A stretch of 64,000 nucleotides of DNA from Gymnopilus junonius (Eukaryota; Basidiomycota; Agaricomycetes; Agaricales; Galerinaceae): positions 186,001-250,000 of the forward strand of contig JADNYJ010000013.1 in assembly GCA_015501075.1 (NCBI GenBank). Direction: 5' to 3'. The number at the start of each line of letters is the position of its first letter. Position 1 is the stretch's first letter. The position numbers and the translations under genes were made by a program. Positions 11,592-23,262 of this stretch are shown piece by piece. The notes under the pieces were generated by a model. It did no database searches. It worked only from the letters and a program-made list of their open reading frames with translations, and was not told the origin of the DNA.

Positions 11592-12628
11592 ATGATGGCA
11601 AGCACTCCCAGTGATTTGGACGATGGCTCACCTCACCTCCCTGAAGACCTCGAGCGGTTGATCTTTGAGAGGGCGGCTTATGAATGGACACCAGAACACT
11701 CTTCAAAACTTCTTTTGATTGCTAGGCGCGTGTATAATTGGTGCGTGCAATAATGACTTATGACAAGATCGTCACAACCTAACGCGTCTGCTTCACTAGG
11801 GTGCACCCGCTTGTATACCGAGTCTTTATACAGTTGGAAAGCCATAAATTCCCGGATTTTGAAACAAATTCATCCTTGATACTGGACGACGTTGGAAAAT
11901 ATGTCAAGCACCTTTTAGCAGGCGACGACACAGCACAACTCGATCTTCTGTTATCCTCATGCCCAAACATCCGTAATCTCGCCTTGTGGTACTCTGCAAC
12001 ATTGTGCAATCATGTAGATGCCATGCGAAATCTTCGACTTACTACCTTATCCGCGGATTTGGAAGATTTTCCGCCACAGAAGTTGCTTTCTCCAACGTTT
12101 TATAACCTCACCCACCTTGATATCATCAATCTGGGGTATGACCCCAGTTGGAAGGATTGGACTGTTCTGGCGGATCTGCCAAAACTGATGCATATCATGA
12201 TTGCGTTAGAATTTCCGGATGATAATGACGTTGTCGAGCAGTGCCTGGAGCATTGCAAAGTATTACAGTTGTTTGTCTTCTGGAAGGAAAGTGGCCTTGG
12301 GTTTCCAACAGAAACAAGAGATCTCGAGGCCATCAGCGATGAACGCCTTGTATTGGTGCGCCACGACTCGGATCTTTCGAAGGAGTTAAGACATGAGTGG
12401 GACAAAGGGGCGAGGGGAGGAATATATTATTGGATGACTGCAGAAGTGTTTGCAATTGCTAGAAAAAGTAAGCTTTTTTCCTTCCGCAAAATTTCGTTCA
12501 AATCTAATTATTTGTGTGTGCGAGTAGGAGGTTTCCTGCTCAATCCAAAGCAGAGATGGATCGGTAGCTCCCTCGACTGGAACGAAGAGTTGAATGAAAG
12601 AGGGCTGCTTTGGTTCTCTACTCTCTAA
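11592..12628 (+). CDS. F-box-like protein, small family
   Basis: ATG-ATG at 11592. Exon 1 (11592-11740) encodes MMASTPSDLDDG followed by the F-box-like LPEDLERLIFERAAYEW. Intron 11741-11799 (GTGCGT..CACTAG) restores VYNWVHPLVYRVF in frame. Exon 2 (11800-12467) has irregular leucine-rich strands (NLTHLDIINL, LPKLMHIMIAL). A second intron, 12468-12527 (GTAAGC..GAGTAG), is 60 nt and in frame, so retention would add 20 residues. The last exon ends NERGLLWFSTL. About 300 residues. The LPxxLERLIFE start with ARRVYNWVHPLVYR is a pattern common in mushroom genomes and is thought to recruit substrates to SCF ubiquitin ligases; the target is unknown. It differs from the larger F-box array at 29-37 kb. 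Confidence 0.7.
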
Positions 12629-15299
12629 TTCCAGAAAATAGCTCGACGGACGAGTGCCATAATACTCTATGTCTGCTAGGCGTTGACGTTGGTTTTTATT
12701 ACCAGCAGCTCTGCTATAAGGGAATACCATGGGATACATGAACTCCCGAGTCGTAATTAACGCAGTCCGCTCCTCGAGTCATGATAGGCTACGATATTAT
12801 TATTACCCGCTGGAATGGTTCATTTTAGGCAGATCTTTAAAAAGCCTTTATCTCCCAAGCATCCAGTCCTTTGTCCACCCACTTAGCCCAAGTGTGCAAT
12901 CATAATTATAAATGCATCCCTATTGGTCTACTTATTCCGAACACTGCTGCCCAACTTGTCACAAGGCCAGGGCCCAGGGGGAGAACCAGAATTAGGGATA
13001 TTGCCCGAATTGTCTCATGCCTTGTCGAGAACTTGGAGTAACTGAGGAAAAATGAGGGCATGTTTCTCATACAGACCGACACGTCGTACAACCTTTTCAT
13101 TCCCCTTTCAATGAGTGTAAATAACGTGGAAGTAAAAACGAGCTCTCAGCTGCACAGCATAGTAATTATTTAGATGCTGGGACGATGAAGAGTAAGCATA
13201 AGTTAATGTACGGTCTAATTGAATCTTGTACTTAATCACCAGTTACCCGACACAGTGGACCCCCATGTGGCCACGGGTTCGGATAACTAAGTAGATGACA
13301 AGTATGAGGATAAACCAAAGAGACATTATGGCATACCCTATAACACAAAGCCTCTAGAGCGGTAGAAATGCGTAAGTAGAAAAATAAGGAACCCTAAATT
13401 GAATAGCTTAAGCGTAACACAAAGTCCATCCACAAGAAGTCCAAAAAGAAGACGAAATTGCCAACTGAACTTGAGCCTCCGCTTTACTTACCAGGCGAAT
13501 ACGACACCGATACCGCAGTGCGCAATAGAGTCGGTGCTTTTGCATATATATTGCTGCTGATTCAGCTGCGGTATGGCTGTTTTTCGACGACTATAATCAA
13601 GGTAGCAGAACAAGATCCAAACCCAAGAAGGATAGAAAAGAAAGAGCGATAGAAAAGAGATTAAATTACGCTTCATGTATCCGTATGTATCTATGTGTAT
13701 ATGCACGCACTTGCTGGTAGAGTACTATGGCAAATGCAATCCGTTATGTTATAATGTCACAGTTTAAAGATCGATCCAGGAGTAAAAATACTGAAAGAAC
13801 TGAAAAGAGCAGAGCAGAAATCCAAGAAGGGCGAGACGGCGGAGGTGATTCAGAATTTGGGTGCGGAAGAGGAAGAAGAGAGGTGACACGGACACGGACA
13901 TACGAGAGCGATATTAGGGGAGGCTGGCAGATCATTTGTACTGGAACTTGTGGAACTGGAGGAAGAGAGGAATCCCCGACCAGAGGCGACGGCGCAGGAG
14001 ACCCCCACCAAGCACAAGGGCAGTTGATGGGTGAGGGAGGAGGAGGGGGATGATGACGCAATGCGGCTGACGTTGGCGAGCATCACGATCAAAATGCAAA
14101 AAAAAACCAGTTGCCATGCCACGGTAAATATACGTGGCTGTAACTAATTTATAACGCGTTGGCAACCAGGACCCATGGGGACGACCTACTGGCGGGGGGG
14201 AGTAGTGACGGATGGACGGATAGACGGGCGGTGAAGTGGGTTGCTGCAGCTGACTTGATAACGACTCATGATCACGTTCAACCGAACAACAAATAGACGG
14301 ACAGAGCGACGGACGGACGGACGAGGACAGGACGAAGTATGAGTTTGCGAATAGGGTATCGATTCAATGATATAAAATACGAAAATGTCGGCGGGTGCGG
14401 AGGAGAGTAGGTGTTCAATGGAACTATCGTGTGCGCAAACGTGCAAAAATGAAATGATGTACTACGTATCAAAGAAAGAAAGGTTCACCGCGTTCAAATA
14501 CCGGCCAAGGCCAAGAAAGAAAGAGAAGGGGAGGGAGGAAAGAAGGAGTAAGGCGGGGGGGCAGAGGTGAGGAGGTAGTAGGAGTAAGGTACATAGTTGA
14601 TGCGGCATTTGGTATTGAAAGAGGCAGGATGAACGTCCACAAGAAGGGCAGGAGCGATAATGTCCGAATCGAATAAATAATGACAATGCTCGCCAGAACG
14701 GCAATGGTAGCAAAGTCTCTACGTCAAGAAAGAAGCCAAGGAAACAAAGAAAGAGGAGACACTGCACCAAAAGAAAGAGAACCTACAATTCTGAAAGACG
14801 ACAGTGGAACCTGAAAAAAAATGAAAGAAAGAGGAAAAAAGAAAAAGAAAACGAGAGTCATCAAACAAAGGAAGGTGGTGGGGCAGCGGGGTGTCGGTTG
14901 ATAACAAGTCCTTTTTGGAGAGGGGTTCAAGTCAAGTCCGATGATCCATTCATCCGTCCGTCCGTCGTCCGTTTGTATTGTCGTTTCCTCGTCTTCATCT
15001 TCTTTATCCTGTTTTCAATGGCACTTGCAAGGTCCAAAATTCAATCCATGTTGTTGTGATGGTACGTACTCGCACTTGTCCTCCAAAGCTCCTCCTATCA
15101 AAAGAAACCACACCACCAAGCGAGCACCGAGTCCAAGCCCGCCAATGAACAAGTCGAGGCTGAAGCAGCAGAAATCCTCGCAGCTCCAACCTCAATCTCG
15201 CGTTGACAATCCAAATGAGCACCTCCGTCGCCAGCACCGTTCCCTTCACCCCGTCCCGCTCCCGTTCACACACCCACCCCCTCCTCCTGCCGCGGCACA
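12629..15299. other. Gene-poor stretch with purine-rich low-complexity DNA
   Basis: No supported gene between the F-box gene (+) and the glycosyltransferase (-). The plus strand is strongly GA-rich at about 13,780-14,060 and 14,450-14,880. Short GGAC/GGAT-type tracts occur near 14,210-14,330, with a TCCG tract on the same strand near 14,955. Long open frames in this part are low-complexity by-products. Confidence 0.5.
14205..14330. repeat. GGAC/GACGG microsatellite-like tract
   Basis: Irregular repeats of GGAC and GACGG (for example GACGGACGGACGGACGAGG). The complementary word TCCGTCCGTCC occurs at about 14,955, so the two tracts could pair as an inverted repeat about 650 bp apart. Confidence 0.5.
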
Positions 15300-17165
15300 T
15301 CACCGCGCATACCCAACCTGCAACTCAATCCCACCCCCTTCCCCATCCTCCACCTGCCGTCTCCTCTGACTCTGGCCCTGCCCAATACTCATCCTCCGCC
15401 CCGTATTCCTCTGCGCACTCGGCGTCATCGGATCATCATCTCTATACGGGGAAGGTATGGCAGCAAAAGGTGTCGCAGATGTGGGTTGGTTCTGATAGGA
15501 GAGCGAGTTGTTGTTGAAGCCTCCGCCGAGGACGTTGGGGTTATTCAGGTTGTTCTTCTCGTCTAGCTTGTCCAGGGCGGCGGTGGCGGCTGATGCATCA
15601 CCAATACCTGCACGGGTACCCCATCCAGTCTGACAAGTGAAAAAAGCACAGAATTCATCAGTATATGCGCGCATATATAGACGTGAATAAATAATAAACA
15701 TACCTCGTGTAACGTACACAGCGCATACATTTTCATAATCGCGAAATAATACCCAAATAAGATGAAGGCGGGGACGTAGATGACGTGTGAGGGTTGATGC
15801 CACAAATGGGGCATGAGCTTGAAAGTACGTGTGGCTGTTAGCCAGACCATGTAGGATAGGAGGATGTTCCTACAAAAACGAGCAAAGTTGTCAGCATATA
15901 TGCGCACAGACGCAGAGGAAAGGGGTAAAAGTGCACATACCACCATGGGAGATGGTACCCCCTTGGTCGACAGGGATAGTACTCTTGTACATGAGGTAGG
16001 CGACGAGACAGGGCCCTACCAGGAGCGTGAGAGGATTAAAAAGTTTGTCCACCTATTGCGACGTGTCAACGAAAAAGGGGCTAGAAAACAGAGAAAGCAA
16101 AAGAGACAGACCATAGTATAAGCAACATAAGGATGCGACGTCCAGATGTATCTTTCCGTAAAGAGACTGCGAAGATCGGATCGCCACGTATTTCTCGTCC
16201 ACCTGAGCACTTGCTTGAGGAACCGCCAATTGGGCTTCATCGTCGAAAGCAGCTCCGCTTCGGGGCAGCATTGCACATAAGTGTTCCATCCATGACTGAC
16301 CATCCACCGCGTGAGGAACTTGTCGTCGCCCGAATTGAGCTGGTATTTGCCTAGCCAATAGTCATGCGTAAAACCGTGCAAAAAGTCGGGATCCTTGAGA
16401 ATAACGGTGCGGTAGGCGGCCGTACGACCCGACAGACAGGGCAGGCCACCGTCAATGTGAGTCGACGAGGCGATCTCGATGTTACGGATAGTTAGCCGAA
16501 AAGCGGCGAGGACCTCCCACACCGTCATGCGCTTCCCAACCTGCTTCACCCGCTGCGAAGTGCCCACGCCGCCCACCTTCTGGTCCTCAAAGCACGCCAG
16601 GGTGTACGGCAAGAGCGTTGGCGGCCAAATGGCATCATCGTCAGCAAAAACGATGATATCCGTCGTGGTGTTCTTGATCCCGTGGCTCATCTGCAGCCGC
16701 TTGTTCGCAAAGGGGACTGTGAGCACACGGATCTTCTCCGGGTCGACCTCGTTCGCCAGTTCCTGGAGAGGGCCGAGCATTTTTTCCTCTGTGATGATGA
16801 GGATTTCCTTGGGTTTGCCAACAAGCCAGCTATTGGCGGCTTCTTTGAACTCTTCGCCAGCGTCGATGGTGGGCACAATGATGGTGACGTCTTCTTCGGC
16901 CACATATGTCGGGTTTTCGGGGAGGGGGATAGGGCGGTAAGCGGTTGCTGCTGCTAGTCGTATTAGGTACCATAGGTAGCGGTAAAATCTGTCCGTGGAG
17001 AATTTCTGTCAGCCACACTAGTGCACACTTCCCGCCACTACTCCACTCACCCAATGACACCGAAAGGAACAACTGCGGCGATGAATCAGCATTGGCGGGC
17101 AATTCTGGGCACAGACAGGGCCGACACTCACATATTGGAAAGTCATCAGAGGTCAGGTACAGCAT
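15300..17165 (-). CDS. Glycosyltransferase family 2, Cps1/hyaluronan-synthase-like membrane enzyme
   Basis: Six exons: 17165-17132, 17072-17051 (22 nt), 16988-16112, 16052-15941, 15869-15704 and 15629-15300. All introns are GT-AG and 59-74 nt long. The protein starts MLYLTSDDFPI and has an N-terminal membrane helix (FVVPFGVIGFYRYLWYLI). The GT2 core follows: TIIVPTIDAG, FADDDAIWP (DxD), GGLPCLSGRTAAYR, SGDDKFLTRW and the processive signature QVLRWTRNTWR. At least three membrane spans lie near the C-terminus (LTLLVGPCLVAYLMYK; NILLSYMVWL; VIYVPAFILFGYYFAIMK), then HETGWGTRAGIGD and a disordered Ser/Gln/Arg tail. These features match fungal Cps1-type processive synthases that use UDP-sugars to extend a surface polysaccharide at the plasma membrane. 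The exact sugar is unknown. One frame break in exon 4 at 15958-15962. Confidence 0.85.
15958..15962 (-). other. Inferred 1-base deletion in GT2 exon 4
   Basis: The exon reads MYKSTIPVDQGG up to a run of five C (GGGGG in sense). The strong donor GTATGT at 15940 and the next exon (NILLSYMVW) need the frame YHLPWW, which is reached with one more base. The resulting YHLPWWNILLSYMVWL resembles the conserved form of this enzyme as I remember it. Confidence 0.6.
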
Positions 17166-19310
17166 CGGAGGGTCAAAGGCAGGTGAATCTATAAAACGAG
17201 CGAATTACGACGCCAGAGACGAAGAAACAGAATCCTGGATGCCCGTCACGGCGGGGACGAATCTGAAGAGGGAGGGGAAGGCCCGAAATTATGAGGAGAA
17301 CGATGTGTAGGGAGAGGAATAACAATCTCTCTTTTTGCACCGTAACCGTTACATCGGCGGAGTTTCAATCTCTCCCTTTTCGGCTCTCCCCTTTGCTCGC
17401 TGCCACGCACGTCCCGGTATTTCTCACCGCTTTCCATCGTCTATGTATATCCTGCAGTATATATTCCATTTTGTGCAGCGACTCTGAAAAACAATGAGAG
17501 CCCCCTCAGCCACGGTGTTCCAGCCAGGCACGTCAGTTCAACATCGTCAACGCCCGGCTACTAGCCTTGCCGCCAGGTCACCCAGCGATCATTGCGGGGC
17601 TAAAAGGAAATTCCCGCCCATCCACTAGGCTTTGATGGCAGTCGGCTCATATCCCGAATCGGCGGCCCAGTCCATTTGTGTTTACTCAGAATGTGAACAA
17701 CAGAGACGAAACTTTGTTTTCTTCCCCAGACGATAGACCCCTCTTCTCTTCCTACTGCTCTTCTTTTCTCCACACCAGAAGCCTCAATGACCACCTCTCC
17801 CGCACTCTGCCGTACATATTTCATTACACTCTTGAATTCTAGCTTGCTTCTGACGTCGATGAGCAAACTCTGTCGTCATCCCTCAATTTTCCACCCAGCA
17901 GGGTTCGAATTCTGAGGTCCTTACCCCGTTGTCTCTCCCGAAATACCTGCGTCCAGTACCACCAACTATAGTATATACGTGAACCATCTCATCACACCGG
18001 CACCTGCTTTCTTACTTACTGCGCAGTCGAAATTTCGAACGTCCGAACGTCGTCTTTTTTCACTTCTGGACTGAAACTGCCGTATGCCGTTGCAACCGGC
18101 CGGGAACTAGCTCGTATTTCAGTAATATGATCAACGGAACTGCGCAGGCTGGCTCCGAGTCCATCTCAAGCGTAATGCAGCAATGGCTTGCGGGCGGAAT
18201 GTCCACCGCACTGGATCACCATCGCTCTTGATCATCCGAACATTCAGATCCCTTGAACCTGAGACGGGCGCAATCATCGCCCTCTAAATACTCTGTGGTT
18301 CGTCTTAAACTTGGGTCGAGAAAATTTCACTGGATACTGAATAGTATTAGTATTTTGTGACTATTACCTGTCAGAAGAGCTCATCATCAATCAAACATCC
18401 GACACGGACACGAGTACTCGAACGAGGTCGCCACATCAATACCTTACTTACCAATACGCGTGCCATTGTCACTCATTCATCTATCGATCCCATGGACTCT
18501 AGAAACTGTCTGCCAACAGTCTGACCCTCTTACGACTGTCTCATGGGCCGTAGGCAAACCTCCTAGCTCCACAGCGTCATACCACTTGGCCTTTCTACCT
18601 TTCTCCGTCGAGCTCTGCTCTGCTGCTGGTGCTTCAAATCTGCACGCTCGCCACTTATTTTACGCTCTTTATCTCCGGAGCAACCCCTACCTGATCATGA
18701 TGGCCGGCCTACTTTACTTACGGCTCCGGCTCATGTACATCAAGACAAAAATACCCTACCCCTTACCTCTCCCGGGTAAGTTTTTAAATATAACTGCAAA
18801 TCACCTCTCAGGCGTCTTATTTATATCCCTAAGCTCACACCGTTATAATTATCCAAGATGGCGTTTTCCCTTGAACACTGTGCCACCCTCCTGGCCATGC
18901 GAACGACGACTAAATGCAATCACTGCTCAAATATGCCCCAATGAGAACCGCCCGCTGTTCAGGGCTGTCTTGGCCTCTTGATCTCTCGAAATCTTCGTTT
19001 TCCTTGCAGTTTTATCCATGTTCCTCCGTTGTGACTCTCGACCGTCGCTCAGACGCACCTGCTCGGAAAAACATATCGACCTTCAATTAAATTTCCAGAC
19101 AGCACGGAGTGTCAGATATGTCATAAGTATCAAGTACACCATGGTCATCGGCGCGATCCGTGACTACACTCTAGACATCATACATGCACGCACTCGGCGT
19201 CTCTGCCCTTGGATTCAAATGGGTATGCCTTGAACCTTTACTTGATATGGAGTAGCGTACGCTTATAACTCTTAGAGGCTAGGATGTGGATGAGGTGAGT
19301 TGCGAAGAAA
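17166..19310. other. Intergenic, promoter side of the GT2 gene; no gene seen
   Basis: About 2.1 kb upstream of the GT2 gene. Open frames on the plus strand near 18.5-19.0 kb lack any recognisable domain and begin at non-ATG codons. Nothing supportable. Confidence 0.4.
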
Positions 19311-19316
19311 GCATTC

Positions 19317-19745
19317 GAAATAAATCATGCTCTAATTTAAACCGTGCGCAGCAAGCGCAGGCATATGTTTGGAGTATACTGTAAATAAAGCTCGCCATCG
19401 TTCTATTAATTCACGTTCTAACAGTTCGGAGGAAAGAATAGAAGAATGGGTATCTATCCGAAATATTTCAGCGCCCGTGTTTGAAATAAATCATGCTCTA
19501 ATTTGAATTATGCGCAGCAGGCGCGGCATATATATGGAATGTACTGTAGTCGACGGTAAATAAATCTCGTCATCGTTCGATTCATTCACGTTCTAGCATT
19601 CGGGAGGAAACAATAGATGATGAATGGGCGAGCAGCAAGGTATGCATCTAAAATATTCCAGCGCGCAGCAGGATGTACTATAACTGACGTTAAATACAGC
19701 TCACGATTGTTCTATTAATTCAAAAGCGTCCAAAATACATCATGC
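19317..19745 (+). repeat. Tandem repeat, ~166-bp unit, two full copies plus a degraded third
   Basis: The unit start GAAATAAATCATGCTCTAAT occurs at 19,317 and 19,483. Later landmarks (GCGCAGCA, ATGTACTGTA/ATACTGTA, GTAAATAAA, CGTTCTA) recur in the same order, and a shortened third copy runs from about 19,660. It lies just upstream of the split F-box pseudogene. Confidence 0.7.
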
Positions 19746-19953
19746 GCAGCTGCCAGCAGACTCGTACGCAAGTTAAATAAATCGCTAAGATAAAACAGCG
19801 ATATCTTATCTTCCAATTCTTTCAAGGATGTGGTCACATCTGCCAATTACGCATGTCATGATCTTCAACAACTTCTGAGAGTGCACCGCCTTGAGTGTGG
19901 TCTGTTCTGAAAATCCAGTTACTGGCATCTGAACAACCTCGCCTAGAAGTTTC

Positions 19954-20559
19954 ATGCCCTCCTCGAGAATCTCCTATCTATCGAAATTCACCTCCAAGTT
20001 CAAGAAGCGCGTCGACAAGGATACAGAAATCCTTATACCCCCAGTACCCAGACTTCTGAAGTCCAATTACCCTCCCACAGACGACGGGAGGCAGAAAATA
20101 CACGCTGCCCTTCCAATCGCACGAGAACAAGCAGCTGAATTGCATGCGCACCTGGACGCATCAAGCGTTGCGTCAAATCTCAACTGGCTGTCGACTCTTC
20201 GTAACCTGTAGAAATAGAATCATTTATTCACCAACACGAATGCATCCTATCCCTCCTTCGTGCCCTCTCAAGCGACGTTTTGTACCCTGATCTTCATCGC
20301 CTGCTTGCCGGACGTCGAACATGAGCCCTGGTATCCGCAAAACGAGCCCTTTCGCCCCCAAAAATGGCATACAATACCCTCATTCCGACTTTCACAGGTA
20401 TGCAGGAGCTGGCGGGACATTTCTATCCACACACCAAAGCTTTGGACCATACTCTGCAAAATCGTCCTCGACTCAGATGCCACCAAGAAAGGAAGAAAAT
20501 CTTACCTTAATTTCATTAAGGAACTCGTGAGGAGATCCGGGGACTTGGACTTGTAGGTT
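19954..20559 (+). pseudogene. F-box/LRR-like pseudogene, 5' half
   Basis: Starts MPSSRISYLSKFTSKFKKR and aligns along its length with the intact paralogues at 29.2 and 31.6-33.9 kb. Matching motifs are IESFIHQHECILSLLRAL, LPDVEHEPWYPQN, IPSFRLSQVCRSWRDISIHT and KGRKSYLNFIKELVRRSG. The reading requires several frame changes and contains stops, including TAG in place of a Trp codon at 20,553. It is interrupted at 20,560 by the inserted transposon, and its other half resumes at 27,915. The F-box itself (residues ~75-135 in intact copies) falls in the damaged part, so no functional product is expected. Confidence 0.8.
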
Positions 20560-20561
20560 TA
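20560..20561. other. Left target-site duplication TA
   Basis: TA directly before the left inverted end; the same TA follows the right end at 27,915-27,916. Removing the element and one copy restores an in-frame VYIS reading shared with the F-box paralogues. Confidence 0.75.
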
Positions 20562-20580
20562 CATCAGTAAATTGTGGAAA
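20562..20580 (+). repeat. Left terminal inverted repeat of the transposon
   Basis: 19 bp, CATCAGTAAATTGTGGAAA. It matches the complement of the right end with two mismatches. Confidence 0.8.
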
Positions 20581-20993
20581 GTGCGATGAGCCATCACGAG
20601 CCTAAGTAATCCGGTGTGAGTGACTGCGCGTGGTGTGATCCGGTCACACCCCCATATTTGGCTCGCACTGCCTTATGAGCGCACCCCGATTTGGCGAGCC
20701 AGATATGAGCTTGTTATCCGGCGGTTTCGAAATCACCAGTTAAGTACAATCTCACATGGGAACCATGATTTCAGTACCGACGTATAGTAGTCTCATGATG
20801 TCCATATCACCCTGGTATATAATTCATGAGAACTAGGTCGTGCTGATATCAATCTCACAACTTCAAAGCAGGTTGATCTACATCCTACAACACCTTGCAG
20901 CAGTACATGAGACATGTTCAAATGAAGCAAAGAAAAAGATATATTTGAGGTACGACAAGGCAAGAAGTAGTATTACTCGACCCCCATTTCCAA

Positions 20994-22928
20994 CTAAACT
21001 TGACCAGGATCACTTCGGGTACGCTCAACATCACCTCGGGCACGCTCTGCCTCCATCCGAGCACATTCAGCCTCTGCAAAGGCACGCTCCGCCTCATTGA
21101 GTGCTTGCTCTGCCTCGGCGCGGGCATGATCAGCCTCCTCTTGAACACGCCTTGCGCGGGACTCTTGAAGCCTCTGCTCCGATGACAGTGCAGCAGCACA
21201 GGTCAAGTCAATGGATGTATCTGACGTAGGGGGGAATATTTGACTTGAAAACAGTATCAGAACAGTGATAAAATGGCGAAAGAATGACCAAGCATACCTA
21301 TTCCACCATTGCAGAAGGTCATTTACCTTATCCCTTGTGATTTGGTCTTTAATGACCTCGAAGAAGTCGACAACGAAGTTATAGAAAGAAGGGTAGTGGA
21401 ATCCAGCGTGCTTGGCCTTCCAGTCCCTAGATGTGTTGAGGGCGAAAAGCAGCTAAGGGGATCAATCAGCGACAGACACCTAGATAAGTAGCATGGGTTG
21501 AATACATACCTGTGTAGCTGCGTAGGCGATAGAGCGCGGGGTGACTTGTCCAGCAAGGTGCAGGAGTGATGCAACATCTCGTCGCCTCGTCTTAGGCTCC
21601 GAGACAAAGTTCGCGTCCGCGGCAGATGACGGTGCCGTGAATATGTTACGGTATGTCTATTGGGTCTTGGTTAGTAGATGGATAGGGGATAACATAGGAC
21701 AAGGAAAACTCACGAGAATTAAGAGCGGCCCCTTCAAATACCCGACCTCAGGGTGATCATCGTCACCTTCTTCGTCCTCATACAGACAGCGCAAAAGAAG
21801 CTGGAAGCCATACTATAGCCACTCTCTGCAGCGCGTAGTTTGGCACGAACACTACAAAACATATTAGAATATTTCTTGAACTTACATTGTAAAATGTACT
21901 TAAGATCATCCCAATTGTAATCGATTGGGCAGAGTAGACGCCCAGTGTAATCGTTCTTGACACCTTGTCCTGTTTTGTCGGTAAGATGAAGCGGGAAAGG
22001 TGGAGAATAAGATTGGTTGATCCAGTTTGCGACCGCAATCTTCAACTTGGTTGTGTCATCACTTCTTGCATCGTTGGCTCCTCGTTTCAACTAAGGGGGT
22101 GCTTGAGTGGGGGCAAGGAGATGACAGGTCACTATTGTACTCACCGGACTCAAGAAATAGATGGAATTATTCAAGTGAACCTTGATACTGAAATCGGGGA
22201 CGAGTTTGTCAATGAGGCGAAGAGCGGTGAAACACCGTCTGCGACTGTCACAAAAGTCACATCAAAGTTCAACGATGAGATAAGACAACTTGAGCTTGAA
22301 CTCCCACTTACTCTTTGCGTTCTGCCTCAATCTGCTCAGCTGTCAAGCCCATGAAGTCTTCGTTGTCCATCGCTTCTATCTCTCGTGGTGACAGGGCATC
22401 AAGGGCCGCATGCTTAGATGCCTTTTCTATCAAGACATCGAACTCATGAAAGAGATCAGCAAGCCTGCGGATTCCGCGTCCAGGCTGAGTGGCAGAGGCC
22501 GGTTTTTCGTCCTTAGACCTGTAGGTTTTGCATGAATACCATTTCAGTATGAGAGACCTAACATACCTTTTCTTTTTGGGTTGCTGGGCAGGTTCATCTT
22601 CATCATCGTCATCTACAAATGAAGATCTCCTTCGAACTCCCAACTGCGAATAGTCTTCTCTGCTCGGCGAGGAACTTCTGCCTGGAGGCGGTGAGCTCCT
22701 AGGCAGGGATGAGTACCTACGGGAAGGCGAGGAATCTCTAGAAGGTTGCAAAGAACGAGAGGGGCTCCGTGTAGGCGAGGATGTCCGAGACATGCGAGAC
22801 GAACGTCGGGAAAGAGAGGACCGACGAGGAGAGGATCGTCGAGGCGGAGATGTTGGACGTGAGGTGCGAGATGAGTGAGAAGGACTTCGCCGACTCGCCG
22901 GTGATCGATCTCGCTCAGAGCGAGGCAT
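20994..22928 (-). CDS. DUF6698-type protein with RS-rich N-terminus (transposon passenger)
   Basis: Eight exons: 22928-22567, 22518-22312, 22244-22145, 22090-21900, 21851-21714, 21656-21510, 21452-21298 and 21243-20994. All introns are GT-AG and 48-67 nt long. The N-terminus (about 85 residues) is a dense Ser-Arg-Pro region, then an acidic patch and a basic KKKR. The middle and C-terminal half carry motifs I recall from the fungal DUF6698 family: YTGRLLCPIDYNWDD, LKGPLLILTYRNIFTAPSS, SIAYAATQLLFALN, FHYPSFYNFVVDFFE and DLLQWWNSQIFP. It ends in an Ala/Glu/Arg coiled coil (AEAERAFAEAE). Exon 5 has one frame break at the A-run 21793-21796 (plus strand). Function unknown; the RS region suggests a nuclear protein. 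Its position inside the element suggests it travels with it. Confidence 0.75.
21793..21796 (-). other. Inferred 1-base deletion in DUF6698 gene
   Basis: Sense TTTT. One more T links RAAESGYSMASSFF to LRCLYEDEEGDDDHPEVG, the frame continued by the following exons. Confidence 0.55.
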
Positions 22929-23262
22929 GTTCAGAGGGAGGGAGGGAAAGAAAGAGAAGGACTTGTCGTCAAATGCTGCACTTTTATAGCTGCAGGTAAA
23001 GATTTACCCGCCAATTTGATTTTCTATGCCGGAGCTTACCCATTGCCAGGTACGTTGGCTGATCATCGTATGGCTCACCGGCGTTATCTATTGCAAATAC
23101 CCTGTTTTCAATTCCGAAATTAATCTGTTCTTCCACTGTTACTGCCGCCATCCTTTGGGCTCCAGCGACCGTGGTTCACTGTGACTTCGAGTGTGAAAGC
23201 GGACAATGCGCTTGAGTCGAGTCCTTTTCACCTTTTCATGTCTACTTGCATTGGTGTTTGGG

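Noticed and set aside
13727..14930. Several open frames of 60-110 residues on both strands
   Set aside because: They follow purine-rich low-complexity DNA and encode biased Arg/Glu or Ser/Pro/Leu strings; treated as artefacts.
17900..17925. GGGTTCGAATTC, resembling a tRNA B box
   Set aside because: No cloverleaf can be built around it.
18460..19233. Plus-strand open frames of 173 and 71 residues
   Set aside because: No recognisable domain, non-ATG start for the longer one, and no supporting splice structure.
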